From positions 104,777,513 through 104,841,512 of the forward strand of contig NC_080677.1 of assembly GCF_030445035.2 (NCBI RefSeq): a stretch of 64,000 nucleotides of DNA, given 5' to 3'. The notes below the pieces were generated by a model that did not search any database, was not told where the DNA came from, and saw nothing but the letters and a program-made list of their open reading frames with translations. This stretch comes from Dasypus novemcinctus (taxonomy: Eukaryota > Chordata > Mammalia > Cingulata > Dasypodidae). Numbering within the stretch: position 1 is the stretch's first letter; each line of letters begins with the position of its first letter. Both the position numbers and the translations under genes were made by a program. Shown one piece after another: positions 47,171 to 58,492 of this stretch.

Positions 47171-47400
47171 AAAGACAGCACATACTAATATTTTAATTGT
47201 ATACATTATAAATGTTGTAATTCATATGCATTATACATATATTATATATATTGCATAAATTCATTATAATTATACATATTATAATATTTAAAAGTACATA
47301 AAATATATTAATAAGTATATAAAACAAATATATTGTATAAAAACTACAAAGTAGACATATATATATTTAACATTTACATATATATCCAAAATGGTTTTTT
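47171..47400. repeat. TA-rich low-complexity tract
   Basis: Dense TATA/ATATT with short near-repeats. No unit is stable enough to call a satellite. Confidence 0.7.
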
Positions 47401-47475
47401 TCTTCTATTGTCAATGATGATTCTGCATGCCACTAAAAATTACCCTGGTTTTCGCACTCATCTGTCCACTTCCTT

Positions 47476-47506
47476 AACAAACACACACCTACACACACAC
47501 ACACAC
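47476..47506. repeat. (AC)n microsatellite
   Basis: AACACACACCTACACACACACA-type interrupted CA run. Confidence 0.85.
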
Positions 47507-47709
47507 AAACAAGGGCAAGCCATAAGTATATTTTCTTTAAGAATTAACTAACCACTTCATTAAGTTGCTGGTGTGCTTTCTTTAAAGATTTATATGTTTC
47601 TCTCTAGTCAAGCCCACAGAATTTATGCACATATGTTTGTGTCAAATATATCATATCAGTTAGGACCTTCCTGCTCTAAAAAAAATTCCATATCCCATTT
47701 TATCCTGTT

Positions 47710-47757
47710 CAATTGGTTTAAAGGTATATGATTTTAAATTGGTTTAAAGGTATATGA
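47710..47757. repeat. Short tandem duplication (about 25 bases)
   Basis: AATTGGTTTAAAGGTATATGA occurs twice in succession, separated by a few T/A bases. The rest of 47507-48218 holds nothing recognisable. Confidence 0.85.
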
Positions 47758-48218
47758 AATTTATGATTTAAAACCAATAAATCTAGAGGAAGGATAGATT
47801 TCAAGGTTGGTGATTCAGTGATTCAAAGATGTCAACAATGACTATTTTTACATCTTTCATTCCACTTTGCCCTACAGTTGGCTCCTCTCATGATCACGAT
47901 AAGACTGCAGCAATACCTGAAATTAAAGCAGACATGGTAGCATCTAAGGTATAAAAGAGACATTTTCACAAAATATTTTATGTAATACATTGAAGAGAGA
48001 AGTTTATCATTACAACCCTTTAATTCATCTCTGAGGGTATCTTTTTGGCCAAAACCCAGTTGAATGCCACTCCTAAAGGAATAACTTTCAAGAGTAATAA
48101 GAGCACTGTGGTTAAGCTCAGGCCATTCAGATTTCACTTTTGGAACTGAGATAAGGCAACACTCCCCTGAGTCACAAAAAGGTGAATTGGAAACCCTAAC
48201 AAAACTGGGTTCTGCCGA

Positions 48219-48734
48219 TGTCTTTATTAGCCAAAGGGCTGCTGATAAAGCTTACACTTCAAAGACTGTGAAAAGTCCAACTCAAGACTCTGTAAGAGGT
48301 GCTTTCTCACCAAAGTCAGCTGCCACATGTTGCAGCAAGATGGTGAGCCATCTGTGCCTTCCCTTGACTCAGCTGTGGGTAACCACGCATAGGGATTGTC
48401 TCTAACCAAGCCTCCTCCCTCAGGCTCAGCTACTCCACTTCCTTCCTGAATTCATCTGCAAGCTGTCAGCATATGGCTCATCTTTCCCTGGATTGGCCTC
48501 AGCTCTTTGAGCCTCTCTTTTCTCTCACATAGCAGGATCAAATATGGTGGAGTTCCCTTTTCTTGTGTGTCTCCATTTATATCAGATCCAGCAAGAGGAT
48601 GGAGACTCAACCAGTCATGTCTCACTGACTTGGTACAATTTGCAGTAGTCTCACACCCATAGGAATGAATTCAGTTCAAAAATATAATCGTTCTCTTTCT
48701 GGGATTCATGAAAAAAAAATGTCCAACTGCCATA
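48219..48734 (-). mobile_element. MaLR-family solo LTR (minus strand), decayed
   Basis: A relative of 6837-7545: shares AAGAGGTGCTTTCTCACC, AAAGTCAGCTGCCA and ATAGCAGGATCAAA. Its ends on the plus strand are TGTCTTTATTAGCC and CAACTGCCATA. The terminal CA has mutated and no target duplication survives, so it is older or more eroded than its relative. Confidence 0.65.
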
Positions 48735-49599
48735 GACACCAAGAAAGAATTGTAAAGTAGAGGTTTTATTTATATTGTAACAGTTAAATGTAACTGACTG
48801 GGGTGGGCAGGGGGCAGGAATTGTTTGAAAAGAAATTAATAGAAAAGCTATTCTAGACTCTTTTCTCACCCAGTGGTTCTTTTATTAATTCACCTCATTC
48901 TTGTTGATGGTCAAAAACTGTTACAGAGAGTTATTCTCAACACTTTCATTGCTTATTTCTCAATATCCGTCAAGTCTTTGTAGTATTTATGTAAAGCCTG
49001 TTCTATCTGGACCAAGGTCATTCAGTTTATTCCAGGAAAGGATTTTCGATCCCAATCCCAAGGTGGCATTGCATTTTTGTTAGTCTTTGTCTATTTTACC
49101 ATTCATTACTTATATAGCTCCAGATTGATTTAATTTCATTCAAGCACAAAACCAATTAAGGCCTTTAATAGCACTGCTATTAGCAACAGCTTAAACTGCT
49201 GGGAACTACCCTTCACTGTTTCTAGACAAGCCTAAAGACTTCTTCATGTGATCAACTAAGGGTACACAAGATGATCCACATCCTCACACCACTCATTCAA
49301 AACAATACAGGACATAATACTAAAGAAATACTGAAGATATTGGAAAGCTAATAGAAGCAGATAATCTTGCTGTAGATATGCTAATTTGGAAGAGAAAAAG
49401 TGGAGATTACATTAGTTTAAGTTCAAACAAGGCTTTGTTTACCTGGGGCTATTTTCTGTTTGCACAGCACACAAACTGGAAAAATCCAAAGTCCTTCTGG
49501 CATGGGAAACCAGAAAAGAGAAGAAGAGCAGTCTCGAATATTGAACTGAGTCATAGAAATCTAGAAGGTAAAAAGCCAGATAAGTGATCCTTATCCTCT
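48735..49599. other. Unassigned sequence
   Basis: No recognised repeat. The 69-codon frame at 49378-49587 has no known domain. Confidence 0.45.
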
Positions 49600-50073
49600 C
49601 TGCTCTCACACATAGAACAAATTCAGAGCAAGTCTAATAAAGACAAAAGATCTGAATTTAGTATAAAGCTGCAGGAAACAGATTAACAGTTCCGGCTAAA
49701 ATACAAGAAACACTAATCAGAGAAAAATAACAGAATGCAGAATCTCTAAAGCTTAATATTTATAATGCCCAGGAAACAATCTAAAAGTACTCAACATACT
49801 AGGAACCAAGGAAATTAAACATATTCAAAAGAGAAAAGAGAGTCAAGTCCAACCACAAAATGAAACAGACTTTTTAACTAAAAAGTATTGTAAAATAGCT
49901 AATATAATTATTCTCAACCAGGTAAAACAAAACATGTTTTAAATGTGTGAAAATCTCAGCAGGTAAACTAGAATTTCTAGCAGGGAAATAGAAACAATGA
50001 AAAAGAATCACATGAAAATTATATAATTGAAAAATACAACTTCTAAAATTTAAAAAACAAAAATCCCTGGATA

Positions 50074-50506
50074 GGGAAGCAGATTTGGCTCAACTGATAG
50101 AGCATCTGCCTACCACATGGGAAGTCCAAGGTTCAAACCCAGGGCCTCCTGACCCACGTGGTGATCTGGCCCATGTGCAGTGCTGATGCGCGCAAGGAGA
50201 GCTGTCCCACGCAGGGGTGTCCACCACATAGGGGAGTCCCACGTGCAAGCAGTGCCCCCCATAAGGCTAGCCACCCAGTGCAAAAAAAGTGCAGCCTGCC
50301 CAGGAGTGGCACCACACACACAGAGAGCTGAGGCAGCAAGATGATGCAACAAAAAGAGACACAGATTCCCAGTGCTGCTGACAAGAATACAAGCGGACAC
50401 AGAAGAACACACAGTGGTGAATGGACACAGAAAGCAGACAACTATGGAGTGTGTGGGGGGGGAGGAGAGTAGGGAAATAAAATAAAAAATAAATCTTAAA
50501 GAAAAA
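50074..50506 (+). mobile_element. DAS-type SINE 4, nested in LINE-1M
   Basis: Complete copy: A box TTGGCTCAACTGATAGAGCA, B box GGTTCAAACCC, body and an A-rich tail. Target duplication AAATCCCTGGATA (50061-50073) and AAATCCCTAGATA (50507-50519) match at 12 of 13 positions. Its A box (CTCAAC.GA.AGAGCA) resembles SINE 1 rather than copies 2, 3 and 6, suggesting two subfamilies in the window. Confidence 0.92.
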
Positions 50507-50854
50507 AAATCCCTAGATAGATTCAAGAGCTCAGTGGACATGACAAAATAAGAGTAAGTATACAAAAGGATAGGCAAATATAAATTATCCATGCTTAAGA
50601 ATAGAGCAAAAAATTAAGGTAAAACAAACAGAAAGAAAGATTTACAAGGTCTGGTTAGAAAATATCAAATTATTATTCATATTTGTAATTAGGATATCAG
50701 AAAGTGAGAAGAAAGGAGACTTAAAAAAATATATTTGAAGAAATATTGGGTCAAAATTCCCCAAATTTGATGAAAATTTTATGGAATCCAGAAATGATAG
50801 ATTCAAAATGCTGAAGGAACACCAAGTCATAAAAGCAATAAAAACCATGCCAAA

Positions 50855-51593
50855 CACTGGGGTTTCATGTATACCCAGGGGACCTGAATCTCTGGACTGA
50901 CCATGTGACAGCCAGGCCCTGAGCCTCAACAGACCTGTAACTCCTACACTCTGGTTTATTGGACTTAGCCCACTCAGTTAACATCGAGGTGAAGAAGGTC
51001 AACCACCACGCCAGGGAGCCAAGAGTGCCTACAACTGAAAGCAGGAGGATTGCATCCATTATCCGTGTGGAATCTAAGCCCCCTCTTGATATAGATGTGG
51101 AGTGGGCACAACCATTCCAAGGTCCACAGGATGGAGGAATAGAGTATGGATTAGAGTGGACTTACTGATATTCTATTCATGAACTATTGTGATTGGTAAT
51201 TGAAGAAAATGTGGCATTGGTGTGGAGAAATGGCCATGGTGGCTGCTGGGGGTAGTGAGTGGGAGGAAGAGATGTGATGTGGGAGTGTTTTTGGGACTTG
51301 GAGTTGTTCTGGGTGGTGCTGCGGGGACAGTTACTGGACAATGTATGTCCTCTCATGGCCCACTGGGTGGACTGTGGGAGAGTGTGGGCTATGGTGTTGA
51401 CCATTGACCATGAGGTGCAGCAGTGCTCAGAGATGTATTCACCAAATGCAGTGAATGTCTCATGATGATGGAGGAGGTTGTTGTTATGGGGGGAGGAGTG
51501 GGAGGAGGGGGGTGGGGGATATATGAGGACCTCATTTTTTTTAATGTAGCATTAAAAAAATTAAAAATAAATTTAAAAATTTGTAATTAAAAA
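50855..51593 (+). mobile_element. 5'-truncated LINE-1 3' UTR insertion with target duplication
   Basis: Matches 555-1275 closely and ends in an A-rich tail. It is flanked by AAAACCATGCCAAA on both sides (50841-50854 and 51594-51607), proving a single LINE-1-style insertion that contains only 3' UTR. It carries the G-rich polypurine tract (51488-51528). The open frames (61-69 codons) are shared only partly with the copy at 1-1275 and are not protein genes. Confidence 0.88.
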
Positions 51594-52439
51594 AAAACCA
51601 TGCCAAAGCATATAACAATCACACAGTTGAAATACATAGATAGATCAAAAGCAAATCAAGAGAAAGAATAAAGCATTTTATGTATTGAGGAACAATAATC
51701 AGACTAATGGCTGACCCCTCATCAGAAGTCATACAGGTGAGACTAGAAGGGAACCACGCTTTTAAAGTCCTGAAAGAAAAGAAAGGAGAAAAAAAAAAAA
51801 AAAAGGAAGAAAACAAATGTCACTCCAGCCACTAGAATCTCATAAAATACCCTTCAAGAACGGAAGCATAATAAAAACATGTGTTGATAAACGAAAGCTA
51901 AGAGGATTTTTCTCCAAGTGACCTGTGCAACAAGAAAAGAAGTTCTTTAAAATGAAGGTAAACAATGTCAGATGGAAAAACAGTCCTTCTGAAAAGAATT
52001 AAAGCATCAGAATTGATAAAATCTGGAGAGATACAAGAGTATCTTTTTCTTTTTTTCACACAGTGACATCCCCAGCTCTCAGAAGCAACAATGTATTTAC
52101 TTGTTTGTTAAATCCTATAAAACACAGACATAAAAATTGATTTAGAATACTAGATAACAAGAAAGATAGCAAGCAAACTTCAATATTTTTTTCCAGTTTT
52201 TCTCTCTTTGGCCTGAACATATATTATGAAAGTACTCGCAATGGTTGTCACGGTTCCATGTGTGGTTAGGTTATCATTTGGATATGGAGTTACTTTCGGC
52301 TTGTTTCTGTTTGTTTAAAATTAAATTAAATTTTTTATGATCCTTACTGATTAAATTTATTTTTATTTTTATGCTAGATAAAGGTTTAGCATAGCTTGAG
52401 GATACAAAAATACACAAAAAGGTACAAGCATGATGTATT

Positions 52440-52625
52440 TTTGGGTGTATCAGTAAGTTATGTCTTCCATTGCTCACTAATATTTCATTGCATTAGTATC
52501 ACACAACCTGTTTATTCATTTTCTGATTGTAGGAGAGTTGTGTTCTGTCCAATATTTAGCTACTATAAATAAGTCTAGAATGAGTAATCATTTAGAGAAT
52601 TTCTCTTGGGCAAATATATATCTCC
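52440..52625 (-). repeat. Ancient LINE-1M 3' UTR fragment (minus)
   Basis: TTCCATTGCTCACTAATATTTC, CTGTTTATTCATTTTCTGATT and TTTAGCTACTATAAATAAGTC follow reverse-complement LINE-1M order. 52051-52439 upstream is unassigned. Confidence 0.6.
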
Positions 52626-52651
52626 TATGAGCTCAATCCAATGTCAAACCC

Positions 52652-53086
52652 TGTATTAGTTAGGGTTCTGCAGGAAAACATAACTGACAGAATATATATA
52701 TATGCATACTCATATATTTATTTATTATAGATTTTACCTCAAACAACTGAAGGGTTGTGTAATTCCAAATTTCATAGCACAGCTGCAACTGGGAACTCCA
52801 ATGAAGGTTTTTGATGAATTCCTCAGGAGAGGCTTGCTGTTTAAAGTAGAGATAGAAATTCTACCTTTTGACAGCTGAAATGATCAATTCTCCACTGAAG
52901 GTGTTCAACTGATTGAGACTTCTCTCGGTTGTTGATTGTAGATGTAATAAGTCATAGGTGCAGTAAAATTACTGATGGTTTAAATCCATGAAATATCCTC
53001 AGAGTAATAATCAGGCCAGTGCTTCCTTGACCAATCAACTGGACGCCATACCCAAGCTAAGCTGACACATGAATTTAACCATTCCA
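52652..53086 (-). mobile_element. Solo LTR, 'TGTGATGG' family (minus)
   Basis: The plus-strand start TGTATTAGTTAGGGTTCT and end TTTAACCATTCCA match the element at 5970-6396. Flanking AACCC (52647-52651) and AACTC (53087-53091) match at 4 of 5. A (TA)n tract near 52695 interrupts the match. Confidence 0.65.
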
Positions 53087-53449
53087 AACTCATTCAGGGA
53101 ATTCTTCATTTCTTTTACTGTGGCCTTCAGCTTCATTTGGTTTCTTTTTATGGTTTCTATCTCTTTCTTATTATTCTCTTGTTGCTAATTTTAGCATTTA
53201 CCTGAATTTTTAAAATTACTTGATTCTGTTTGCTGTAGCTCTTTTAACATATTTATGACATTTTTTAAAGTTTTTCCTGGTATGTCTAAGGTGTAGTCCT
53301 CCTTGATGATGTTTTCTAATGTTTTATCTTGCTTCTTTCCATGGGCCATTGCTTCCTGATTCTTTTAACGCATTGTAATTTTTGTTGCACACTGTACATT
53401 TTGATATTTTAATGTGTTATCTTTGGAATTTAGTCCCTGTTTCAGATTT
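53087..53449. other. Unassigned sequence
   Basis: T-rich text that may be another old LTR or LINE piece, but I cannot name it. Confidence 0.35.
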
Positions 53450-53755
53450 CCAGTCTGCTGTAACAGTTATACAATATGGTAGTTTAATTGACTGAAATTT
53501 ATTGGTTTCAAGACTTGGAGAAGTTCAAAATCAAGGTGACATAAAGGCAGTGCTTTCTCCCAGGAGATTGTGGTATTCTGGGGCTGACTGCCAGCAATTC
53601 TTGCCCCTTAGCTTTCCTAAGCTAAGCAGCAAGGATGAAAATGTACATGAGGGCCTCTTGACTTCTCACTTCTCTTCTAACTTCCATTGGTTTTCAACTT
53701 CTGGCTGCTCCCTCTGGGTTTCTCTCTCTCATGTTTGAATTTCATTCTGCTTTTA

Positions 53756-54640
53756 TTTTTTTTTTATTTTTTTTTTTTTTTGATGATATGGTACTTTATT
53801 TTTTTTTTTTAATTTTTTTATTTTTTATTGACTTTGTAATAATATTACATTAAAAATATATATGTGAGGTCCCATTCAACCCCACCCCCCCACCCCCCCT
53901 CTCCCCCCCCCCCCCAACAACACTCGTTCCCATCATCATGACACATCCATTGGATTTGGTAAGTACATCTTTGGGCACCTCTGCACCTCATATACATTGG
54001 TTCACATCATGGCCCATACTCTCCTCTATTCCATCATGTAGGCCCTGTGAGGATTTACAATGTCCGGTGATTACCTCTGAAGCACCATCCAGGGCAGCTC
54101 CATGTCCCGAAGACGCCTCCACCTCTCATCTCTTCCTGCCTTTCCCCATACCCTTTGTCCATTATGTCCACTTTTCCCAATCCAATGCCACCTCTTCTAT
54201 GTGGACACTGGATTGGTTGTGTCCATTGCACCTTTATGTCAAGAGGAGGCTCAGATTCCACCTGGATGCTGGATGCAATCCTCCCATTTTCAGTTGTAAT
54301 CACTCTAGGCTCCATGGTGTGGTGGTTGTCCTTCTTCACCTCCATCTTAGCTGAGTGTGGTAAGTCCAATAAATCAGATTGTAGGTGCTGGAGTCTGTTG
54401 AGGCTCAGGATCTGGCTATCACATTGTCAGTCCAGAGATTCAAATCCCCTAAATATATCTTAAACCCCAACATTAACTGCACCTCCAGCACATTAGCATG
54501 AAAGTCTTATGAAGGGAGATCCCATCTGAGTCCAGATTCATCACACATAAACACCATTTCCAAAGAGGGGCCATCTGCCCTGGTAGTTAACCCCATCGGC
54601 CATGACCAGAGAACTGATAGCAGAACCACAGAGAGAAAGA
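53756..54640 (-). mobile_element. LINE-1 3' UTR insertion (minus), double poly(A)
   Basis: The reverse complement of the 3' UTR at 400-1275, sharing the GGGACATGGAGCTGCCCTGG-equivalent block and the polypurine tract (C-rich here, 53880-53916). The left end has two T tracts separated by GATGATATGGTACTTTATT, that is, on the minus strand a first A tract with an AATAAA, about 12 bases, and a second A tract. Right end approximate. No target duplication found. Confidence 0.75.
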
Positions 54641-54649
54641 GAACTGCAA

Positions 54650-55053
54650 TTTTTACTCAGTCATGTGAGGGAAGACTCCGGGATTATCTACAGCCACAGA
54701 AAGATAGAGGCACTCTGAGAGGCTGAAAGTGAGGCCAGAGGCTAGAATCTGCAGAGAGGCCCAAAGATGAAGACAAGGCCCAACACTAGATGAGCCTTAG
54801 GCTTGATTGATCACAGTTGAACACAGGGAGAAAGTGAGCCTGGAGAAGGCAGAGATCAGCCACTATTTTGATTTGCCACTTGGCAAGAGTCCAGGATCAC
54901 CAGAAGTTGAGTTTGGTGAAAACACATTTCCACTGATGCCTTGATTTGGACATTTTTGCAGTCTCAGAACATAAGATTTGACCGTAATAAATTTCCTTTA
55001 TAAAAGCCAAAACATTTTCTGGTATTTTTGCACGGCAGCCTTTAGCAAACTAA
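54650..55053 (+). mobile_element. MLT1-like LTR, 3' part (plus)
   Basis: GATGCCTTGATTTGGACATT, TTTGACCGTAATAAATTTCC, then CGGCAGCCTTTAGCAAAC match the 3' end of the solo LTR at 37696-38128. The 5' end is lost against the LINE-1 insertion. Confidence 0.6.
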
Positions 55054-55179
55054 AATAGTTAAGAACATGTTCCTTTGGGGTACATACTCCAAATCACCAC
55101 AGTCACTGAGACATCTGTTCCTTAAGTTTTTATCCAGTTAGTATTATGACAGAGATTTTTTTTGAATGCCAAGAGCTAG

Positions 55180-55224
55180 CAAAAAGAAAGAAAGAGGGAG
55201 AGAAAGAGAGAAAGAGAAAATAAA
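55180..55224. repeat. (GAAA)n/GA-rich simple repeat
   Basis: AAAGAAAGAAAGAGGGAGAG-type purine tract. Confidence 0.85.
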
Positions 55225-56586
55225 TACCTTTCCCCTTTTCCAGTCTTTGCAGATCAACCTGCAAATGCCTAAAAATGAATATTAAGCTAACATCTATTAG
55301 TGCATCTAGAATACACATAAATGGTTGCAGGAATAGATGATGAAATAGACCTAGGAAATCAACTGAATTAGGTGATTCAGATTACATGTGCACTACCTAC
55401 ATTCCTTTTTTTAGGGAAATACATTTTTGGCAATGCATAGAAAAATCTGTTTTTCCTTATGGTCTTATACTAAACTGAACAAGAATTGATTTAGATAAGG
55501 TATCTCTATCTAAGACTCTGCAAATGCTATTTAAATGTCAAAATGTCTCTGCCTAAATGAATTCGATAAGGGTATATTAAAAGTTAGAGGATTAAAGCTA
55601 ACTTAACTCAGGCAATTTATTAATCATAATTTCTGAAGGAGGAATAAATTGAATTACAGATAATTTCACATGATCTCAACAAACAATCTTAGAAACAAGC
55701 ATTTGAAATTTTTGAGGGATTGTAACTTATGTAACAGTAATAACACTTTGACTTGTTTTCCTCTTAAAATGTGCTTTTAAGATAGAGGTCTGTACTAATT
55801 AACTAGGTAAAAGTATGACTCAACATTTGAATCAGCTCCTATTCTTCCTTCACAAGTTTGATTTAATTATTTTTCTGCCTATATTTGAAAGATAAACTAT
55901 GTTTAATATATCCTGGCAAGTTCATCATCACATTTCTGTTTGATTTAGGTTTTATTTTCTTCTCTTAAATGCATAAATCACCCAGCGTATTAGTTAGAAG
56001 AGTCTTTTCATGTCTTCAATCAACTTTCAGTTTAAAAACTCTGAAAATGAATCAGGCCTACTTCTAAAGATTTTTAAAAATATTCTCCAGTAAGGAGAAA
56101 AGATGGTTACTTAGCAATGCTGCCTTTTGAGAAAACTACCTAACTGAAAAATGTATGCCTTAGTTCTTTAGAATGTATGTGATGAATACCTGGCCTTCCT
56201 CAAAGATTTGCCAGATGTCTACTGTCATGTTCAGAATTTGAAAATACTGATTGATGCCATTGCCAAGCCTTCTCATTAGAATATTAACATATAATACTTA
56301 GGGTGTCATAAATAACTGTAATTGAAATTACATACATCCCAAACTGAAAACCACCCATTGTGATTTTGAGTCAGGCAGGGAAATCTAGGCACTAAATGAA
56401 AGTAATATTAGAAATAGAGTTCACCACAATTCATTTTAAAATTGAGATTAGAATATCATGTTTGCCTTTCACATTGTAAGAATTTTTTAAATAAATGTTA
56501 AAATTAGAGATGTTAAACCTTAGGAAACTTTAATGGTAAGCTAGCAGAATTTCTAAACAAGCTTTGTGGAATACTGTGGCTAAGAC
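55225..56586. other. Unassigned AT-rich sequence
   Basis: 1.4 kb with no repeat or frame that I recognise. Confidence 0.5.
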
Positions 56587-56600
56587 CTAAGTGCCTCTTA

Positions 56601-57146
56601 TAAAGATTTTTATTTTATTTATTTCTCTTCCCCTGCCCCAGTTGTCTGTTCTGTGTCCATTTGCTGCGTGTTCTTTTTTTGTCAGCTTTCTGCTGTTGTC
56701 GGCAACGTGGTAATCTGTGTCTCTCTTTTTTTTTTTAAAGATTTATGTATTTATTTATCTCCCCTCCCCACCCCACCCCCCGCCGTTGTCTGTTCTCTGT
56801 GTCTATTTGCTGCGTTTTCTTTGTCCGCTTCTGTTGTTGTCAGTGGCACAGGAATCTGTGTTTCTTTTTTGTTGCGTCATCTTGTTGTGTCAGCTCTCCA
56901 TGTGTGCGGTACCATTCCTGGGCAGGCTGCACTTTCCTTCGTGCTGGGCGGCTCTCCTTATGGGATGCACTTGCTGCGCATGGGGGTCCCCCACGTGGCG
57001 GACACCCCTGCATGACACAGCACTCCTTGCGCACATCAGCACTGTGCATGGGCCAGCTCCACATGGGTCAAGGAGGCCTGGGGTTTGAACCACGGACCTC
57101 CCATGTGGTAGGCAGACGACCTATCCACTAGGCCAAGTCTGCTTCC
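56601..57146 (-). mobile_element. Composite DAS-type SINE (full copy plus second 3' part) in one insertion
   Basis: Minus-strand order: a complete SINE (57146 to about 56740) with its oligo(A) tail, joined directly to the 3' third of a second SINE (about 56729 to 56601) starting at GAGAGACACAGATTACC and ending in its own AAATA/poly(A) tail. One perfect 14-base duplication, CCTAAGTGCCTCTT, brackets the whole block (56587-56600 and 57147-57160), so both parts came in together. The join lies where the first tail's A run meets the internal A5 of the SINE body (CAACAAAAAGAGACACAG in other copies). The 120-128 codon plus-strand frames are SINE-derived and not genes. Confidence 0.88.
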
Positions 57147-57302
57147 CCTAAGTGCCTCTTGGACAAAGAGATTTGAGCATGGAATAGAAGGCAAAGAAGA
57201 AAACTATAGACCTTCTCCCTGGTTTTAACTAGACATGTGGCTCTTTCTACATAAAGCATTTCCCTGGTAAAATGTCAAACAATCAAAGGTTGAAAACCTA
57301 AT

Positions 57303-57460
57303 CCAGTGGCTTGCCACCTGGCTTATATTGAGATCACCTGGGAAATTAAAAATAAAAATTCTGGTCTGGCTGCCTGTCCCAGAGATTCAAATTTGATTGG
57401 TCTTAGGTATGACCCAGACATCTCCCAGAAACCCTGACACTTATGCCGTCCATGACACAG
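57303..57460 (+). mobile_element. MER5A-like hAT-Charlie relic
   Basis: CCAGTGGCTTGCCACCTGGC, then GATCACCTGGGAAATTA, then CCAGAGATTCAAATTTGATTG, follow the MER5-type order. The 3' terminal inverted repeat is eroded. Confidence 0.6.
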
Positions 57461-58074
57461 GAGCTCTGAGTCTAATATCAAAACAAAACAAAAGAAAACA
57501 ATAATCTCCCAAGCTCCTTCCATGTGTTTCAGAAAGGATAGACAATATCCAGGTTTAGCACTACTACTTGAATTGAAAAAATGCCCATGGGTTGCCCCTG
57601 AGCATCTTCCCTACTCTTTCTCTGAAAATAACAACATGCCCTTATCAATTCCAGAGAATGGGCTGGCCTCTTTGCTCCAAAACACCTACCATTTCTTATG
57701 ATGGAGGTAGAGCTGCAATAAGTATAAAAATTCCCATGAATTCTTGTGTCCCAGGAGTAAGGGTGGGAAAAAGACAAGAAGATAACCCAGATATAACTAA
57801 CCCAACATAAAGGATGTATCTGTGGATTACAGTCTGTGAAATTATTCTATTTATATTTTATATTATTAGCTGGTATATTTTATTCTGCCACCTGTCAAAA
57901 TTCTCACCAACTACACTATTCACATTGTCTAATCCCATTTTTCTCATTGTAAAATGGAAAGTTTGAATTCATTTTTATTTTCTAAACTCATTTCAAATTT
58001 TTCTTGGTGTGGGTAAACACATTGTTTTGTGTATATTATGTGTGGGACATTTGTATAATTTCTTCAAATCTCTC
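57461..58074. other. Unassigned sequence
   Basis: Minus- and plus-strand frames of 72-82 codons near 57529-57810 are unrecognised and lack coding character. Confidence 0.45.
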
Positions 58075-58121
58075 TGGCCTTACTTTTTTTCCTTTTTATT
58101 TTTATTTATTTATTTTTCCAC

Positions 58122-58223
58122 AAAAATATGGAACGCTCCATGAATTTGCAAGTCATCCTTGCGTAGGGGCCGTGCTAATCTTCTCTGTATCATTCCAATA
58201 TCAGTATATGCCAAAGTGAGCAC
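58122..58223 (-). pseudogene. U6 snRNA retropseudogene
   Basis: U6 is the spliceosomal snRNA that pairs with the 5' splice site. The minus strand reads as nearly full-length U6: a GTGCTCACTTTGGCATATAC-like start where a few bases of the normal GCTTCGGCAGCACATATAC are deleted, an intact AGAGAAGATTAGCA core, and a TTCCATATTTTT 3' end. It carries substitutions in the ACAGAGA-flanking and 3' regions. An A-rich tail (T-rich 58086-58121 on plus) and an exact 11-base duplication TGGCCTTACTT (58075-58085 and 58224-58234) show retroposition by LINE-1 machinery. No U6 promoter (PSE/TATA) lies upstream, so it is not expected to be expressed. Confidence 0.95.
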
Positions 58224-58492
58224 TGGCCTTACTTGAAATAGAAAGAGATCAGTTCTCTGTTCTGGCTGCATATTACAAATATATTTTGATCTATTTTCTT
58301 AATATGTATCTTAATTCAGGTGCTTGCTTTGCCTCTGAAAGCCTGGTTTAGATATTTTCTATGGAGTATAAAATAGTGCAAAGATCTTGGAAGTTTTTCA
58401 AAGAAAAATAAAGGTAGGTAAGGGCAGTCTGAGCACAGATTCACTCATGAGTGATCCTGGACATGTAGACCCACTTACATTCAAGCTGCTAT
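58224..58492. other. Unassigned sequence
   Basis: Short spacer between the U6 pseudogene and the LTR. Nothing recognised. Confidence 0.5.

Larger units (their letters stand above)
49600..52050 (+). mobile_element. Ancient LINE-1M ORF1 relic hosting two later insertions
   Basis: The outer sequence is LINE-1M ORF1 and its leader, in order: 49620-50060, 50520-50840 (GAACACCAAGTCATAAAAGCA) and 51608-52040 (ATCAGAAGTCATACAGGTGAG, CACGCTTTTAAAGTCCTGAAAG, GAAGTTCTTTAAAATGAAGG). Removing the SINE (50074-50506) and the younger LINE-1 3' UTR (50855-51593) gives a collinear relic. No usable frame remains. Confidence 0.65.
53450..55095 (-). mobile_element. MLT1-like LTR (minus) disrupted by nested elements
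   Basis: The left half (53450-53755: AAATTTATTGGTTTCAAGAC, AGTTCAAAATCAAGG, CTGCTCCCTCTGGGTTTCTC) and right end (55054-55095: AAGAACATGTTC, GGGGTACATAC) belong to one reverse-complement MLT1-like LTR. Between them lie a minus-strand LINE-1 3' UTR and the 3' part of a plus-strand MLT1-like LTR. About 100 bases of the host LTR middle are missing, so the insertions came with deletion or rearrangement. Confidence 0.55.

Noticed and set aside
50959..51168. 69-codon frame shared by 649-858 and 50959-51168 as a conserved small protein
   Set aside because: The similarity comes from shared LINE-1 3' UTR sequence. The frame is not kept in the diverged copies, and the 53.8-54.6 kb copy breaks it.
58122..58223. 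Functional U6 snRNA gene
   Set aside because: Internal deletions, an A-rich tail, a target duplication and no upstream Pol III type 3 promoter mark a retropseudogene.
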